Counted from the first letter of the stretch, positions 15,993-23,972 are shown. The stretch: 44,834 nt of DNA from Verrucomicrobiota bacterium (GCA_023430565.1 JAEZAD010000192.1:1-44834), one strand, 5' to 3'. A program made the numbers and translations. The notes: generated by a model not told the origin, from the sequence alone.

Positions 15993-17153
15993 TTAACCGA
16001 GGAGAACCTGCCATTGGTTGTCGCGGGCGGCGCGGGCGGCTTTGAGAGCGCCGAGGGCGACGTAGCGTTTGTAGTCCTGGCCGGCGACGCGGACGCGCGG
16101 GGACTCGTAGCCGTCTTCGGTGAGCTTCTTTTGCAGCAGCGTATCGATGCCTTTGATCTGCGAGCCGCCGCCGGTGATGATGATGTTCTGAAGCAGCGTG
16201 ACGACGGAGTCGGACGAGGCGCGCTGGATAAGGGTCGTGAGCGCGGGATAGATTTTATCGATCAGGGCGTTGGCGGAATTGGCGAGGGCGTCGCCGAGCT
16301 CGATGGTGTGCGATTTGCCGCCGATGACGACCTTCACGGGAACGGGGGCGCGGCTGGGGCCGACGTAGCCGTGCGTTTCCTTGATTTCGCGGACCTTGTG
16401 GGATGAGAGGCCGTTGTTGGGATAATTGCGGTCGATTTCCGACTGGAGGAGCTGGTCGATGGCGTCGCCAGCGAAGGCGATGCTGATCTGGTCTTCGGGA
16501 GTCGGGAAGTAGCCTTGAACGAGGCAGAGGTCGGACGTGCCGCCGCCGATGTCGACGAAGAGCGAGTTTACGACGGGATCGATGTAGTTGGACTGACCGA
16601 GACGGCCGTCGTCGCGGTAGCCGAGGGCGGCGAGGAACGGCTCGGGGATGAGAATGATGCGGTCGAAAATGCCGAACGCGGAACGGCGAATGTCTTCGCG
16701 GGCTTGATCGGTGGCGTTGGCGGGGATGCCAATGACGGCGCGGATCTCGGCGTTGCCGGTGGGATCGGCGAGGGAGCGAATATGTTTCAGGAAGTCGCGG
16801 CCGGCGGTGGGGTCGGAGACGACGCCGTGGGTCATCGGGTGGACGAGGCGGACGTGCAGCATGTTTTGCAGCGCGTCTTCGCCGAAGAGGGTGGCGCGGT
16901 TGCCGGCGACGATGCCGTCGACGATGCCGTCCTTCACGTAGCCGACGACGGTGGGGACGACCTTGCTGACGGCGATGTCGGTGCTGCCGGCGGGTCCGGC
17001 GAGGACGCAGGACTTGTTGGTGCCGAAATCGAAGCCGACGAGGATGGTCTTGGCTTTTTGGGCGTTGGAGGACTGCTTCGACGCGCTGACGTTCGGCGAG
17101 TTGGCGGGAACGGCGGCAGCGAGCGGTTTATCGACGTGGGCGGTGGTGGACAT
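15993..17153 (-). CDS. MamK-like bacterial actin
   Basis: A 386-residue actin-fold ATPase. Phosphate-1 loop: VGFDFGTNKSCV (residues 39-50). Phosphate-2 loop: LFVDIGGGTSDLC (198-210). Adenosine motif: IIITGGGSQIKG (325-335). It is closer to MamK, the magnetosome-positioning actin, than to MreB as far as I recall these families: VVGYVKD, FGEDALQ, AVIGIPANAT, IPEPFLAALGY, TPEDQISIAFAG and TLLQNIIITGGGS have direct MamK counterparts. Differences: a Ser/Ala-rich N-terminal extension (1-34) and the C-terminal DNQWQVLLG. There is no other magnetosome gene in the window. It appears to be the last gene of a three-gene unit with 17207-17812 and 17816-18163, and ends at a strong terminator. It is predicted to form cytoplasmic filaments; the cargo is unknown. 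Confidence 0.88.
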   Translation of the reverse strand: MSTTAHVDKPLAAAVPANSPNVSASKQSSNAQKAKTILVGFDFGTNKSCVLAGPAGSTDIAVSKVVPTVVGYVKDGIVDGIVAGNRATLFGEDALQNMLHVRLVHPMTHGVVSDPTAGRDFLKHIRSLADPTGNAEIRAVIGIPANATDQAREDIRRSAFGIFDRIILIPEPFLAALGYRDDGRLGQSNYIDPVVNSLFVDIGGGTSDLCLVQGYFPTPEDQISIAFAGDAIDQLLQSEIDRNYPNNGLSSHKVREIKETHGYVGPSRAPVPVKVVIGGKSHTIELGDALANSANALIDKIYPALTTLIQRASSDSVVTLLQNIIITGGGSQIKGIDTLLQKKLTEDGYESPRVRVAGQDYKRYVALGALKAARAARDNQWQVLLG

Positions 17154-17206
17154 AAGAATAAACGGGGTTGATGTGATGTATGACCTGGGCGTCGAAGCGG
17201 GAATGA

Positions 17207-17812
17207 TTAGCGCCGGGGGCGTTGGGCGGCGGAGGGAGACTCGAGGGCGAGCATGCCGTCGAGAAGATCGGTGATGCTGGGCGCACCGGAGCCCGGCGCG
17301 GGTGCAGGAGAAGCGGGTGACGGGGTGGGAGTGGGGCGGTTGACGGTCGCGCGAGGGGCGGAGGGGGTGGGCGAAGCTTGAGCGACGGCGGGAGCGGCGA
17401 GGGGCGTGGAGGTGTCGCGAAGTTTTTCGGCGAGGAGTGGGGCGAGGACTTCGGCGAGGGTGGCGGCTTGGGTAACGCGGGCGGATTCTTCGGACATCGC
17501 GGCGGACGTGCGGTGCTCGGCGACGCCGGCATCGTGCGCGGCGGCGAGGGCGCGGGAAAATTCGTCGATTTCGATGTCGAGGGCTTCGGAGTGGCGACCG
17601 GTGGCGCGCAGCAGGCAAATACGCCGGTAGATCCGGCGCACGTTGGTCAGAATCTCGTCTGGAGGACTTTCCGTCGCGGGCAGCGCTGCGCTGTTCAAGA
17701 TGATAGCGCTAGACCGGCGTGTGGCGGGAGTGTTTCGAAAAAGTGGGACGGTAAAACCCTGACGTGAGTGTGGATGAAGTGGAAGGGTGGCGGCGTCGAG
17801 GTGGCGCCGCAC
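17207..17812 (-). CDS. Uncharacterised Pro/Ala-rich protein upstream of the MamK-like actin
   Basis: I recognise no family. If started at GTG 17812 it has 201 residues. The first 38 residues look unlike protein, and a TTG at 17698 (163 residues) is an alternative; neither has a clear ribosome-binding site. The convincing part begins near PPDEILTNVRRIYRRICLLRATGRHSEALDIEIDEFSRALAA, a helical TPR-like or adaptor segment, then a second helix (ATLAEVLAPLLAEKLRD). A long Pro/Ala/Thr-rich linker follows, and a short conserved-looking C-terminal helix, SITDLLDGMLALESPS. A helical head, flexible linker and short terminal motif would suit a partner of the actin 53 bases downstream; that role is inference. 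Confidence 0.6.
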   Translation of the reverse strand: MRRHLDAATLPLHPHSRQGFTVPLFRNTPATRRSSAIILNSAALPATESPPDEILTNVRRIYRRICLLRATGRHSEALDIEIDEFSRALAAAHDAGVAEHRTSAAMSEESARVTQAATLAEVLAPLLAEKLRDTSTPLAAPAVAQASPTPSAPRATVNRPTPTPSPASPAPAPGSGAPSITDLLDGMLALESPSAAQRPRR

Positions 17813-17815
17813 CGC

Positions 17816-18163
17816 TCAAGGTGAGATCGACTCCGTCGGAGCAAAAAAGAGCGGACGATCGCGGTAGCGGAGGAAGTAGATCGCGGTGAGCCCGAGGGCG
17901 AGGAGGGCGAGGGCGCCGACGAAAAGGAGCAGGCAGCCGCGACGGGCGGCGGCTGCGGAAGCGACGGGATCGGGCTCGGGGAGGGAATCGGGTGGGGGTG
18001 GCGAAGAGGCTGGCGCGGGTTGAACGGTGACGACGGCGACGGCGGGAGCGGCGGCTTGGGGCGTGGGGTTGTGCTCGCGGGCGATTTCGCGGTCGAGCCA
18101 GGCGAGGTGTTCGCGAACGAGGTCGCGTTGGCGTTGAAGCTCGGCGAGCCGCTGGGGGTTCAC
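17816..18163 (-). CDS. Uncharacterised coiled-coil / single transmembrane protein
   Basis: A 115-residue protein starting at GTG 18163 (MNPQRLAELQRQRDLVREHL). Residues 1-31 form a charged amphipathic helix likely to coil. A Pro/Ala-rich linker (about 32-72) follows, then one transmembrane helix, CLLLFVGALALLALGLTAIYFL (about 77-98), and a short basic end with RYRDRP. This resembles a small membrane anchor. It lies four bases before the next possible start at 17812 and is probably co-transcribed with the Pro/Ala-rich protein and the MamK-like actin, so it may tether that filament to the membrane (inference). The GTG start is the only usable in-frame start I find. Confidence 0.6.
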   Translation of the reverse strand: MNPQRLAELQRQRDLVREHLAWLDREIAREHNPTPQAAAPAVAVVTVQPAPASSPPPPDSLPEPDPVASAAAARRGCLLLFVGALALLALGLTAIYFLRYRDRPLFFAPTESISP

Positions 18164-18200
18164 GTGTGCGAGCGTCGCGGGGGCGGCGAAATGCGCAAAA

Positions 18201-18228
18201 AGAAAAAGCGCCGCGGGTGCGGCGCTTT
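18201..18228 (-). terminator. Rho-independent terminator of rplU-rpmA
   Basis: A perfect 10-bp stem, AAAGCGCCGC (18205-18214) with GCGGCGCTTT (18219-18228), has loop GGGT. On the minus strand it is followed by T-rich sequence (complement of AAAAAGAAAAA). It lies 41 bases after the rpmA stop. Confidence 0.92.
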
Positions 18229-18268
18229 GAAATAGACCAATCCGGCAATGCCGGGAACGGCGAAGAGC

Positions 18269-18514
18269 TTAGCTCTGGACGATTTCGACGCGGCGGTGGG
18301 GCTTGTCGTATTTGACGACGCCATCCTTGAGCGCGAAGAGCGTCCAATCGCGACCGGTGCCGACGTTGCGACCGGCGTGGAGCTTGGTGCCGCGTTGACG
18401 GATGATGATCGTGCCGGCGGTGACGGACTGCCCGCCGAAGACTTTCACGCCGAGTCGCTTCGATTTGCTCTCGCGACCGTTGGACGATGATCCCTGACCT
18501 GTTTTATGCGCCAT
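18269..18514 (-). CDS. rpmA: 50S ribosomal protein L27
   Basis: An 81-residue L27, whose N-terminus reaches the peptidyl transferase centre. It begins MAHKTGQGSSSNGRESKSKR, with the mature-type N-terminus and no cleavable extension. GGQSVTAGTIIIRQRGTKLHAG and NVGTGRDWTLFALKDGVV are the family core. It is the second gene of the rplU-rpmA pair, 14 bases after rplU, and ends 41 bases before a strong terminator. Confidence 0.98.
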   Translation of the reverse strand: MAHKTGQGSSSNGRESKSKRLGVKVFGGQSVTAGTIIIRQRGTKLHAGRNVGTGRDWTLFALKDGVVKYDKPHRRVEIVQS

Positions 18515-18528
18515 GACGGGTGATTCCT

Positions 18529-18843
18529 TTAGAGGGTGATGGACTCGATCTTGATGACGGAAAGCTCCTGGCGGTGGCCGCGTTTGCGCTCCATGCCCTT
18601 GCGCTTCTTTTTCTTGAAAACGATGACCTTCGGGCCGCGTTTGTTCTCGAGGATCTTGGCCGAGACGGAGGCACCAGCGAGGGTCGGGGTGCCGATTTTG
18701 AAATTGTCGCCTTCGCCGCTGGCGAGGACTTCGTTAATTTGCACCGTCGCACCGGCTTCCGTATTGGGGTAGCGGTTAACGACAAGAATGTCTCCCTCGG
18801 TGACAGTGAACTGCTGCCCCTGGGTTTTGATCGTCGCTTTCAT
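18529..18843 (-). CDS. rplU: 50S ribosomal protein L21
   Basis: A 104-residue L21, which binds 23S rRNA next to L20. It has the family opening MKATIKTQGQQFTVTEGDIL and the basic C-terminal stretch FKKKKRKGMERKRGHRQELSVIKI. It is the first gene of the L21-L27 operon. The upstream 80 bases contain a 7-bp hairpin immediately before the start, so either an autoregulatory leader or the terminator of the gene upstream is possible. Confidence 0.98.
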   Translation of the reverse strand: MKATIKTQGQQFTVTEGDILVVNRYPNTEAGATVQINEVLASGEGDNFKIGTPTLAGASVSAKILENKRGPKVIVFKKKKRKGMERKRGHRQELSVIKIESITL

Positions 18844-18848
18844 AAAAT

Positions 18849-18870
18849 AAAACCGCGGATAAAGCGGTTT
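18849..18870 (-). promoter_or_regulatory. Hairpin immediately upstream of rplU (leader element or terminator)
   Basis: On the minus strand AAACCGC and GCGGTTT pair (18850-18856 with 18864-18870) around a 7-base loop, followed by TTTATTTTATG, the last three bases being the rplU start. A possible promoter lies just upstream (TTGCTT, 18 bases, TTTATC on the minus strand). The T tract would suit a terminator for the gene at 18925; the position suits an L21 leader. Confidence 0.5.
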
Positions 18871-18924
18871 CGGTTTTGTGAAAGCAAGGATAATTTGGGT
18901 GCGGAGCGAGCGCGGGGCGGAGGG

Positions 18925-19485
18925 CTAGCGGCGGGACATCGCGCGGTAATTGGAAGCGCGTTCCTGCGCGGCTTTTTCCTTCTCGAGTTGCTCGGCGAGG
19001 GCGGCGGCGTGGGCGGCCTGGCGGTCGGCGATTTCGTTTTTCTCGGTTTCGAGGGCCTTGACGCGGGCGAGCGCTTCTTCGCGGGCGGCGTCGACGGCGG
19101 CGAATTCGTTGGGGCGGCTGGCGGTGAGGTTTTTGGTTTGTTCGATCATGGCCTGGCTCTCGCGGCGGAGCCGCTCGAGTTCGGCGTGGAGGCGGAGCAG
19201 TTCGGCTTCGGCGGCGGCGCGGCGTTCGGCTTCGGCGGCTTCGCGGGCGCGGAGGTCGGCGATGGCGTTGGCGGCGGCTTCGGCTTCTTGTTGAGCCTGA
19301 AGTGCGGCGAGGCGCTGGGCCTCTTTTTCGGCGCCGCTGCGCTGCTGGACGGTGGCGTCGCGCTGCGAAATGAGGGCACGACGGGCGGCGAGCTCACGAT
19401 CGGCGCGATTGCGATAGGCGCGATACGTGACAACGGACACGACGATCACGACGAAACCGAGGATGATGATCGCCGTTTTTTTCAT
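18925..19485 (-). CDS. Membrane-anchored coiled-coil protein of unknown function
   Basis: A 186-residue protein that I cannot assign to a named family. It starts MKKTAIIILGFVVIVVSVVT, one N-terminal transmembrane helix (residues 4-20) followed by basic RAYRNR, so the rest probably faces the periplasm or cytoplasm as a long rod. Residues about 40-180 are an almost continuous Ala/Glu/Arg/Leu-rich heptad coiled coil (for example AEAELLRLHAELERLRRESQ). It may act in envelope spacing or as a scaffold. It lies 80 bases upstream of rplU on the same strand. Confidence 0.8.
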   Translation of the reverse strand: MKKTAIIILGFVVIVVSVVTYRAYRNRADRELAARRALISQRDATVQQRSGAEKEAQRLAALQAQQEAEAAANAIADLRAREAAEAERRAAAEAELLRLHAELERLRRESQAMIEQTKNLTASRPNEFAAVDAAREEALARVKALETEKNEIADRQAAHAAALAEQLEKEKAAQERASNYRAMSRR

Positions 19486-19557
19486 TACGATCTTTTCGCA
19501 AGGACAGCGCGTGCGCGGAGAGGTTCGACCGAACTCAGGGGCGGGGCGGATGCGGCG

Positions 19558-20448
19558 CTAGGGAAATTCGGCGATGCCGGGATGAGCGGCGTTGGCGGCG
19601 GCGATGGGGATCGCGGCGGCGACGGCGTCGTGGAGCGAAACCCTCGTCACAAAGAGCGCGCGCAGAACGCTCGCGAAGAGGACGTCGCCGGAGCCGGTGG
19701 CGGAGACTTCCTTCACGGCGGGCGGGGCGAGGCTGGCGGGCGGTTCGTTCGGGGTGGCGAACCAGACGGGGCCGGGGCCGTCGGTGACGATCCAGGCGCG
19801 CGCCGGGGAACGGGCGGTCATCTCGGCGAGCGATTTGGCGAGCGGTTGAAGGGCGTCGTGGAGCGTGCGGAATTCGGTGGCGTTGACCTTGATGAGCGCG
19901 ACGGGGCGGGTGGCGAACCAGGCGAGTGGCGGGCCGTAAGTGTCGACGGCGAGCGTGCCGCGCTCGAGCCAGCGGTCGAGCGTCTGGCGGAGCGGATCGA
20001 AATCGGCGGTGTCCCAGCCGGGGAGGCTGCCGCAGATGGCGAGCAGACTGTCGTCGGGTTGGTCGTCGAGAAACGCGGCGCAGGCGGCGATGGCGGCGGG
20101 GGAAGGAGTGACATCGGGACCGAGGAATGTCGTCTCGGGTTGACCGGGCGCGCGGACGACGGTGCCGCTGCGTGTCGGCCGGCCGGTATCGAACGCGCGG
20201 AAGTTGAATGAACACCGGCGGAGCCAGGCGTCGCACTCGGCGCCTGGCGCGCCGCCGGTGAAGCAGAGGGCGGTGTTGGCGAGGTCGAGGCGGGTGAGCA
20301 TTTTCGAGACGTTGATGCCCTTGCCGCCGACCTGGAAAGTCTCGGAGGCGGCGCGCTGGGTTTTGCCGGGGGCCCAGCGGGAGAATTCGAGGGTGCGCTC
20401 GGCGAGAAGATTGCCGGTGAGCGTGTAGAGGTGCGGAGGGGCGCTCAT
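19558..20448 (-). CDS. PfkB-family sugar kinase (1-phosphofructokinase / tagatose-6-phosphate kinase type)
   Basis: A 296-residue ribokinase-fold kinase. It begins with the LacC/FruK-like LTGNLLAERTLEFSRW, and ASETFQVGGKGINVSKMLTRL is the N-terminal PfkB signature. ATGSGDVLFASVLRALF carries the GxGD anion hole with the catalytic Asp. DPR-type residues for fructose-1-phosphate are not clear, so the substrate could be fructose-1-phosphate, tagatose-6-phosphate or another hexose. Its start overlaps the stop of the MFS gene (ATGA, 20445-20448), indicating co-translation with a possible sugar transporter. Confidence 0.85.
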   Translation of the reverse strand: MSAPPHLYTLTGNLLAERTLEFSRWAPGKTQRAASETFQVGGKGINVSKMLTRLDLANTALCFTGGAPGAECDAWLRRCSFNFRAFDTGRPTRSGTVVRAPGQPETTFLGPDVTPSPAAIAACAAFLDDQPDDSLLAICGSLPGWDTADFDPLRQTLDRWLERGTLAVDTYGPPLAWFATRPVALIKVNATEFRTLHDALQPLAKSLAEMTARSPARAWIVTDGPGPVWFATPNEPPASLAPPAVKEVSATGSGDVLFASVLRALFVTRVSLHDAVAAAIPIAAANAAHPGIAEFP

Positions 20449-21869
20449 CGCTTCGGTTGACGGTAGAAGACGTAGTTGACGAGGAAGTCGAGGCCGAGGA
20501 CGCCGCTGAGCGTGCGGATGTTGCGCATGGCGCCGAAGACCATGGTGAGCGGACTGGCGCGCGGTTCTTCGACGCGGAGGAGGAGGAGACAGCCGGCGAC
20601 GGCGAGGAGAGGCTGCACGACGAACGCTGCGTGGTAGACGGCGACGGGATCGTCGAAACGCTGGAAGCCCCAGCGCAGGACGAGGCCGCCGAGGATGGGC
20701 GCGATCGCGGCGGACAGCGAGGTGACGGCGAGGTTGAGGCCGATGGCGAGGCTCTTGGCTTCGAGCGGAAGGAGGCGGAGCAGGATCGTGAACTGGCCGA
20801 GGACGAAACCGGAGCTGGCGATGGCGCCCATGGACGTCATGCCGCCGACGGCCCAGATGAGGTAGACGATGGTGTTGTTCTCGGGGGTGAGAAAACACCA
20901 CAGCAGGTTGACGGTTTGCCAGACGAGAAGGGAGAAGACCATGACGGGGCGGTTGCCGAAGTGGTCGAGCAGGCGACCCCAGGCGGGGAGCGCGAGGGCG
21001 CCGCCGAGGGCGGAGATGGTCGAAAGGATGCCGACGTCCCACGCGGAGAGGTTGAGCTGTTCGAACATGAACACGTGATAGAACGGGCCGAAGCAGTTGG
21101 CGGCGAAGGACCAGACGGCGCCGAAGGCGATGAACCAGAGGAAGGAGCGCGCGCGTTTGACGACGCCGAACTGTTCGGCGAGCGAGAGTTTCGGGGCGAC
21201 GAAGGGGCGGTGCGGGCGCGTCGGGCTGATCCACTGCGAGTAGATCGAGAACGCGCGCAGCACGACGGCGCCGACGATGATGGCTTGGAACGCGCCGACG
21301 GCGTAGTCCCAACGGGCGAGGATCCAGCCGGCGCCGAGGAGAAACGAGAGCAGCGAAATCTGCAGGACGCGGTTGCGACGGCCGAAGTATTTGCCGCGAA
21401 GCCGTGCGGGGACCCACTCCTGGATCCAGGCGTTCCAAGTGACGCCGGCGAGCGCGCCGAAAATGCTGGCGAAGAAAAACCACGTCGTGAAGGTGCGCGC
21501 GGCGAGATCGGGGCGATCGCGCGGGAGAAACTCGAGCAAGCCGGCGAGGGCGAGCCAGCAGAGCGCGTTAAGGGAGGCGTTGACGATCGTGAGCGTCTTG
21601 GGCGGACGGAGGCGCGTCAGAAACGGGACGAGGAAAACCTGCACGAAGTTCGCCAGAAACGGCATGGCGGTGAGCAAACCGATGGCGGGTTTCGGGAGTT
21701 CCCAGCCCTTCGTGACGAGGGCGGTGATGAAGACGTTCACCGGGAGCGACATCGTGACGATGGGCATGGCGACGAAGCCGTCGCGCACGCAAAGATCGAG
21801 ACTGCGCTGGAGGTCGGCCTTGCGCCGGCGATAGGGACTGAGGCTCTCGGTGGCGGGGGTTGCGTTCAC
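20445..21869 (-). CDS. MFS transporter
   Basis: A 474-residue major facilitator family permease with about 12 hydrophobic segments, for example VFITALVTKGWELPKPAIGLLTAMPFLANF in the first half. The motif A-like turn is WVPARLRGKYFGRRN, and the second half has ALALPAWGRLLDHFGNRPVMV. I use GTG 21869 (MNATPATESLSPYRRRKADL), because an earlier in-frame start would run into the divergent glycosylase gene. The substrate is unknown; translational coupling to a PfkB kinase suggests a sugar, which is inference. Confidence 0.88.
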   Translation of the reverse strand: MNATPATESLSPYRRRKADLQRSLDLCVRDGFVAMPIVTMSLPVNVFITALVTKGWELPKPAIGLLTAMPFLANFVQVFLVPFLTRLRPPKTLTIVNASLNALCWLALAGLLEFLPRDRPDLAARTFTTWFFFASIFGALAGVTWNAWIQEWVPARLRGKYFGRRNRVLQISLLSFLLGAGWILARWDYAVGAFQAIIVGAVVLRAFSIYSQWISPTRPHRPFVAPKLSLAEQFGVVKRARSFLWFIAFGAVWSFAANCFGPFYHVFMFEQLNLSAWDVGILSTISALGGALALPAWGRLLDHFGNRPVMVFSLLVWQTVNLLWCFLTPENNTIVYLIWAVGGMTSMGAIASSGFVLGQFTILLRLLPLEAKSLAIGLNLAVTSLSAAIAPILGGLVLRWGFQRFDDPVAVYHAAFVVQPLLAVAGCLLLLRVEEPRASPLTMVFGAMRNIRTLSGVLGLDFLVNYVFYRQPKR

Positions 21870-21895
21870 GAACGTTTGTCTCGAATCAATGAGGG

Positions 21896-22423
21896 ATGGG
21901 CCGCGTGATCGAAGCGAAGGAATTGTGCGAGCGACCGACCGTCGAGACCGCACGGTGGTTGCTCGGAAAACATCTGGTGCGGCAACGAGGCGACGGCGAA
22001 GCGATCGCGCGGACGATCACCGAAGTGGAGGCCTACGACGGCGAGGGAGATCGGGCGTGCCACGCGCGCGCGGGACGGACGGCGCGGACGCGGGTGCTCT
22101 ATGAGTCGGGCGGTGTTTGGTATGTCTATTTATGTTACGGGATCCACGAGATGCTGAATCTCGTGGTCGGGCCGAAGGACTGGCCGGCCGCGGTGTTGAT
22201 TCGCGGGGTGGAGAGCATCGTGGGCCCGGGACGCGTGACGAAACAGATGGAAATCGGGCGGGGGCTGAATGCGAAGCTGGCGACGCCGGAAACGGGACTG
22301 TGGATCGAGGATCGCGGGGTGAAGGTGCCGCGAAGGGAAGTCGTCGTGACCGCGCGGATCGGGGTGGACTACGCGGGGGAGATTTGGGCGAAGAAACCGT
22401 GGCGGTTTGTGTGGGGGCGGTGA
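21896..22423 (+). CDS. DNA-3-methyladenine glycosylase (AAG/MPG family)
   Basis: A 175-residue alkyladenine DNA glycosylase that excises 3-methyladenine, hypoxanthine and similar bases. Family motifs: ARWLLGKHLVRQ, ITEVEAYDGEGDRACHA (catalytic Glu in EVEAY), VLYESGGVWYVYLCYGIHEMLNLV (Tyr wedge region), and AAVLIRGVES with the flipping-pocket Arg. Shorter than typical (about 200) with a compact C-terminus. It is divergent from the MFS gene with only 26 bases between starts. A REP-like hairpin follows 26 bases after its stop. Confidence 0.93.
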   Translation: MGRVIEAKELCERPTVETARWLLGKHLVRQRGDGEAIARTITEVEAYDGEGDRACHARAGRTARTRVLYESGGVWYVYLCYGIHEMLNLVVGPKDWPAAVLIRGVESIVGPGRVTKQMEIGRGLNAKLATPETGLWIEDRGVKVPRREVVVTARIGVDYAGEIWAKKPWRFVWGR

Positions 22424-22449
22424 GGCGGCGACGCGGGCGGGATATGAAG

Positions 22450-22471
22450 CGCCCGCGAGCGGGCGGCCTAC
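22450..22471 (-). repeat. REP-like hairpin with GTAG foot (CGCCCGC stem)
   Basis: CGCCCGC (22450-22456) pairs with GCGGGCG (22459-22465) around a 2-base loop, then GC and CTAC, so the minus strand reads GTAG-GC-hairpin. Same layout as the GTGGCGCG copies but a different stem. It lies in the gap between the glycosylase stop and the DUF3108 stop; a second CTAC at 22531-22534 contains the DUF3108 stop codon but has only a weak 4-bp stem beside it. Confidence 0.7.
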
Positions 22472-22530
22472 TTCGGTCGGATTTGTTTCCCCAACACGCT
22501 CCGCGGGGGATTTCGGGCTGTGGCGGCGCC

Positions 22531-23307
22531 CTACCGTTCGGCGGCTTCGGGCGGCTGGTAGTCGATGAGCGTGGAGACGCCGGCGCCGAATTTGAATTCG
22601 ACCTCGAATTTAACGGGCAGGCGGCGGTCGTCCTCGACGGCGATCCAGACATGGACCTTCGAGCCGCGGCGAAACATGCCGAGTGGCGGCGTCTTTTCCA
22701 TGCGCGGTTCGAGCTTCAAGGTTTTGAAGCGGCCGAGCGGGGTTTCGACGGTTTCGTAGCCGAGGGCGTGGATGGTGAGCTGGTAGATGTCGTCTTCGAA
22801 GACGACGTCGGCATCGCGTTTCTCGCCGGGTTGGAGATTCCAGGTCCGGGTGTGAATGAGGGTCGTGATGAGATCCTTCGGATAGCCGGGCGGCGGGATC
22901 GGGACGGTGGTGTTTTTGTGCGGCTCGACGAAATCGCTGTAGCGCGCGGTGAGCGCGTCGTAATCGAAGACCAGCGCGAGATTCGTGCGCTTCTTTCCGC
23001 TGGCGCTCGCTTCGGTGTGCACCTCGAGGCGGCCGGTGTTGCGGTTGAAGATCGATTCGGCGCGGGCGGTGAAGGGGAAGAGGCGCTTGAGGACGCCGGT
23101 CGTCGAGGTGCTGGTGGTGACGACCGTTTGCGGAATGCCGTCGTTGGTCTCGCTGGCGGTGTTGATCTTGATTTCGCCGGCCTTCTGAAAAATGCCCCAG
23201 CTGACGCGGTAAGTGAGCGCCTCGCCGTCGCGCAGTCCGAGTTGCTCGGCCGCGGCGGCGGGGAGCGCACAGAGCGCGGTGAAGAAGAGGAGGCGGAGGA
23301 CGGTCAT
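22531..23307 (-). CDS. DUF3108 domain-containing exported protein
   Basis: A 258-residue protein of the DUF3108 family, predicted periplasmic. A signal peptide is visible: MTVLRLLFFTALCALPAAAA with a probable cleavage after Ala. The mature part begins EQLGLRDGEALTYRVSWGIF, the typical DUF3108 opening strand, and continues as beta-rich sequence with ETPLGRFKTLKLEPRMEKT and VHVWIAVEDDRRLPVKFEVE near the end. Function of the family is not established. Its start overlaps the PdeM stop (ATGA, 23304-23307), so it is the last gene of the DNA repair cluster's transcript, an odd partner for an envelope protein. Confidence 0.87.
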   Translation of the reverse strand: MTVLRLLFFTALCALPAAAAEQLGLRDGEALTYRVSWGIFQKAGEIKINTASETNDGIPQTVVTTSTSTTGVLKRLFPFTARAESIFNRNTGRLEVHTEASASGKKRTNLALVFDYDALTARYSDFVEPHKNTTVPIPPPGYPKDLITTLIHTRTWNLQPGEKRDADVVFEDDIYQLTIHALGYETVETPLGRFKTLKLEPRMEKTPPLGMFRRGSKVHVWIAVEDDRRLPVKFEVEFKFGAGVSTLIDYQPPEAAER

Positions 23308-23966
23308 GGGCGGAAGGGTTGTTTTTGGTGAAGCACGGGTGACACTGTAAAGATTCGTTTCGTGCCAATTCCGTAGACGATTTCATCGGGAGAATCCGGA
23401 TGCCACGGCATGCCGGCGGCCCACGGCGAGAACGCCGGGAGGATGAGACGCCGGGGTGAAACGACGAGCGCGGGGAGTTTTAGGTGCGTGCCGGCCGCAT
23501 CGGTGAGGGCGAGAGCAGGGTGAAAATGGCCGATGACTTCGATGTGGCCGGCGGGGATCTGGTGAGCGTCAGGGCGATCGCCGTGGTGAAAATAAAAGCG
23601 GTCGCGGATGACGGAGGTGCGGTTTGCGGCGTGCGACCAGCGGGCGTCGTGATTTCCGCCAATGAGGGTGACGGGGGTGTGCGCGTTGCGAAGAAAGGCG
23701 TCGGCGGCGTGGTGGCCGTCGAGCGTGTGGAGCGAATCGCCGAGCCAGATTATTTCGGCGGGTTGGTAATCGGCGACGAGGGAGGAGAGACGTTGGGCGA
23801 TGTCGGCGTCGCCCCAGGCGGGGAGGAGGTTGCCGCGGGCGCGGTGGCTTTCGACGTAGCCCCAGTGCAGATCCGCGACGACGAGCAGGCGCGGACCGGC
23901 GAGCCAGAGTGCGAGACGGGAGTCGATCCAGAGGCCGGGGTGGAATTCGAGGCGGGGCGGGGTCAC
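23304..23966 (-). CDS. pdeM: PdeM metallophosphoesterase (ligase-associated DNA repair endonuclease)
   Basis: A 220-residue calcineurin-like phosphoesterase of the ligase-associated PdeM type. All metal motifs are present: LLVVADLHWGYVES (D-x-H), IIWLGDSLHTLDG (GD), LIGGNHDARWSH (GNHD), FYFHHGDRPDAH, and IEVIGHFHPAL (GHxH). In characterised bacteria this enzyme is encoded with an Lhr-like helicase, a metallo-beta-lactamase-fold exonuclease and an ATP-dependent ligase, as here. I use GTG 23966 (MTPPRLEFHPG); a TTG at 23987 would add residues encoded by a heptad repeat. The stop overlaps the DUF3108 start. Confidence 0.92.
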   Translation of the reverse strand: MTPPRLEFHPGLWIDSRLALWLAGPRLLVVADLHWGYVESHRARGNLLPAWGDADIAQRLSSLVADYQPAEIIWLGDSLHTLDGHHAADAFLRNAHTPVTLIGGNHDARWSHAANRTSVIRDRFYFHHGDRPDAHQIPAGHIEVIGHFHPALALTDAAGTHLKLPALVVSPRRLILPAFSPWAAGMPWHPDSPDEIVYGIGTKRIFTVSPVLHQKQPFRP

Positions 23967-23972
23967 GAGAGA

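Noticed and set aside
15993..17153. Magnetosome island
   Set aside because: Only a MamK-like actin is present; no mamA, mamB, mamE, mamI or similar gene occurs in the window, so magnetotaxis is not supported.
22516..22534. Second REP at the DUF3108 stop
   Set aside because: A GTAG is present at the stop codon, but the neighbouring stem is only four base pairs, too weak to list as an element.
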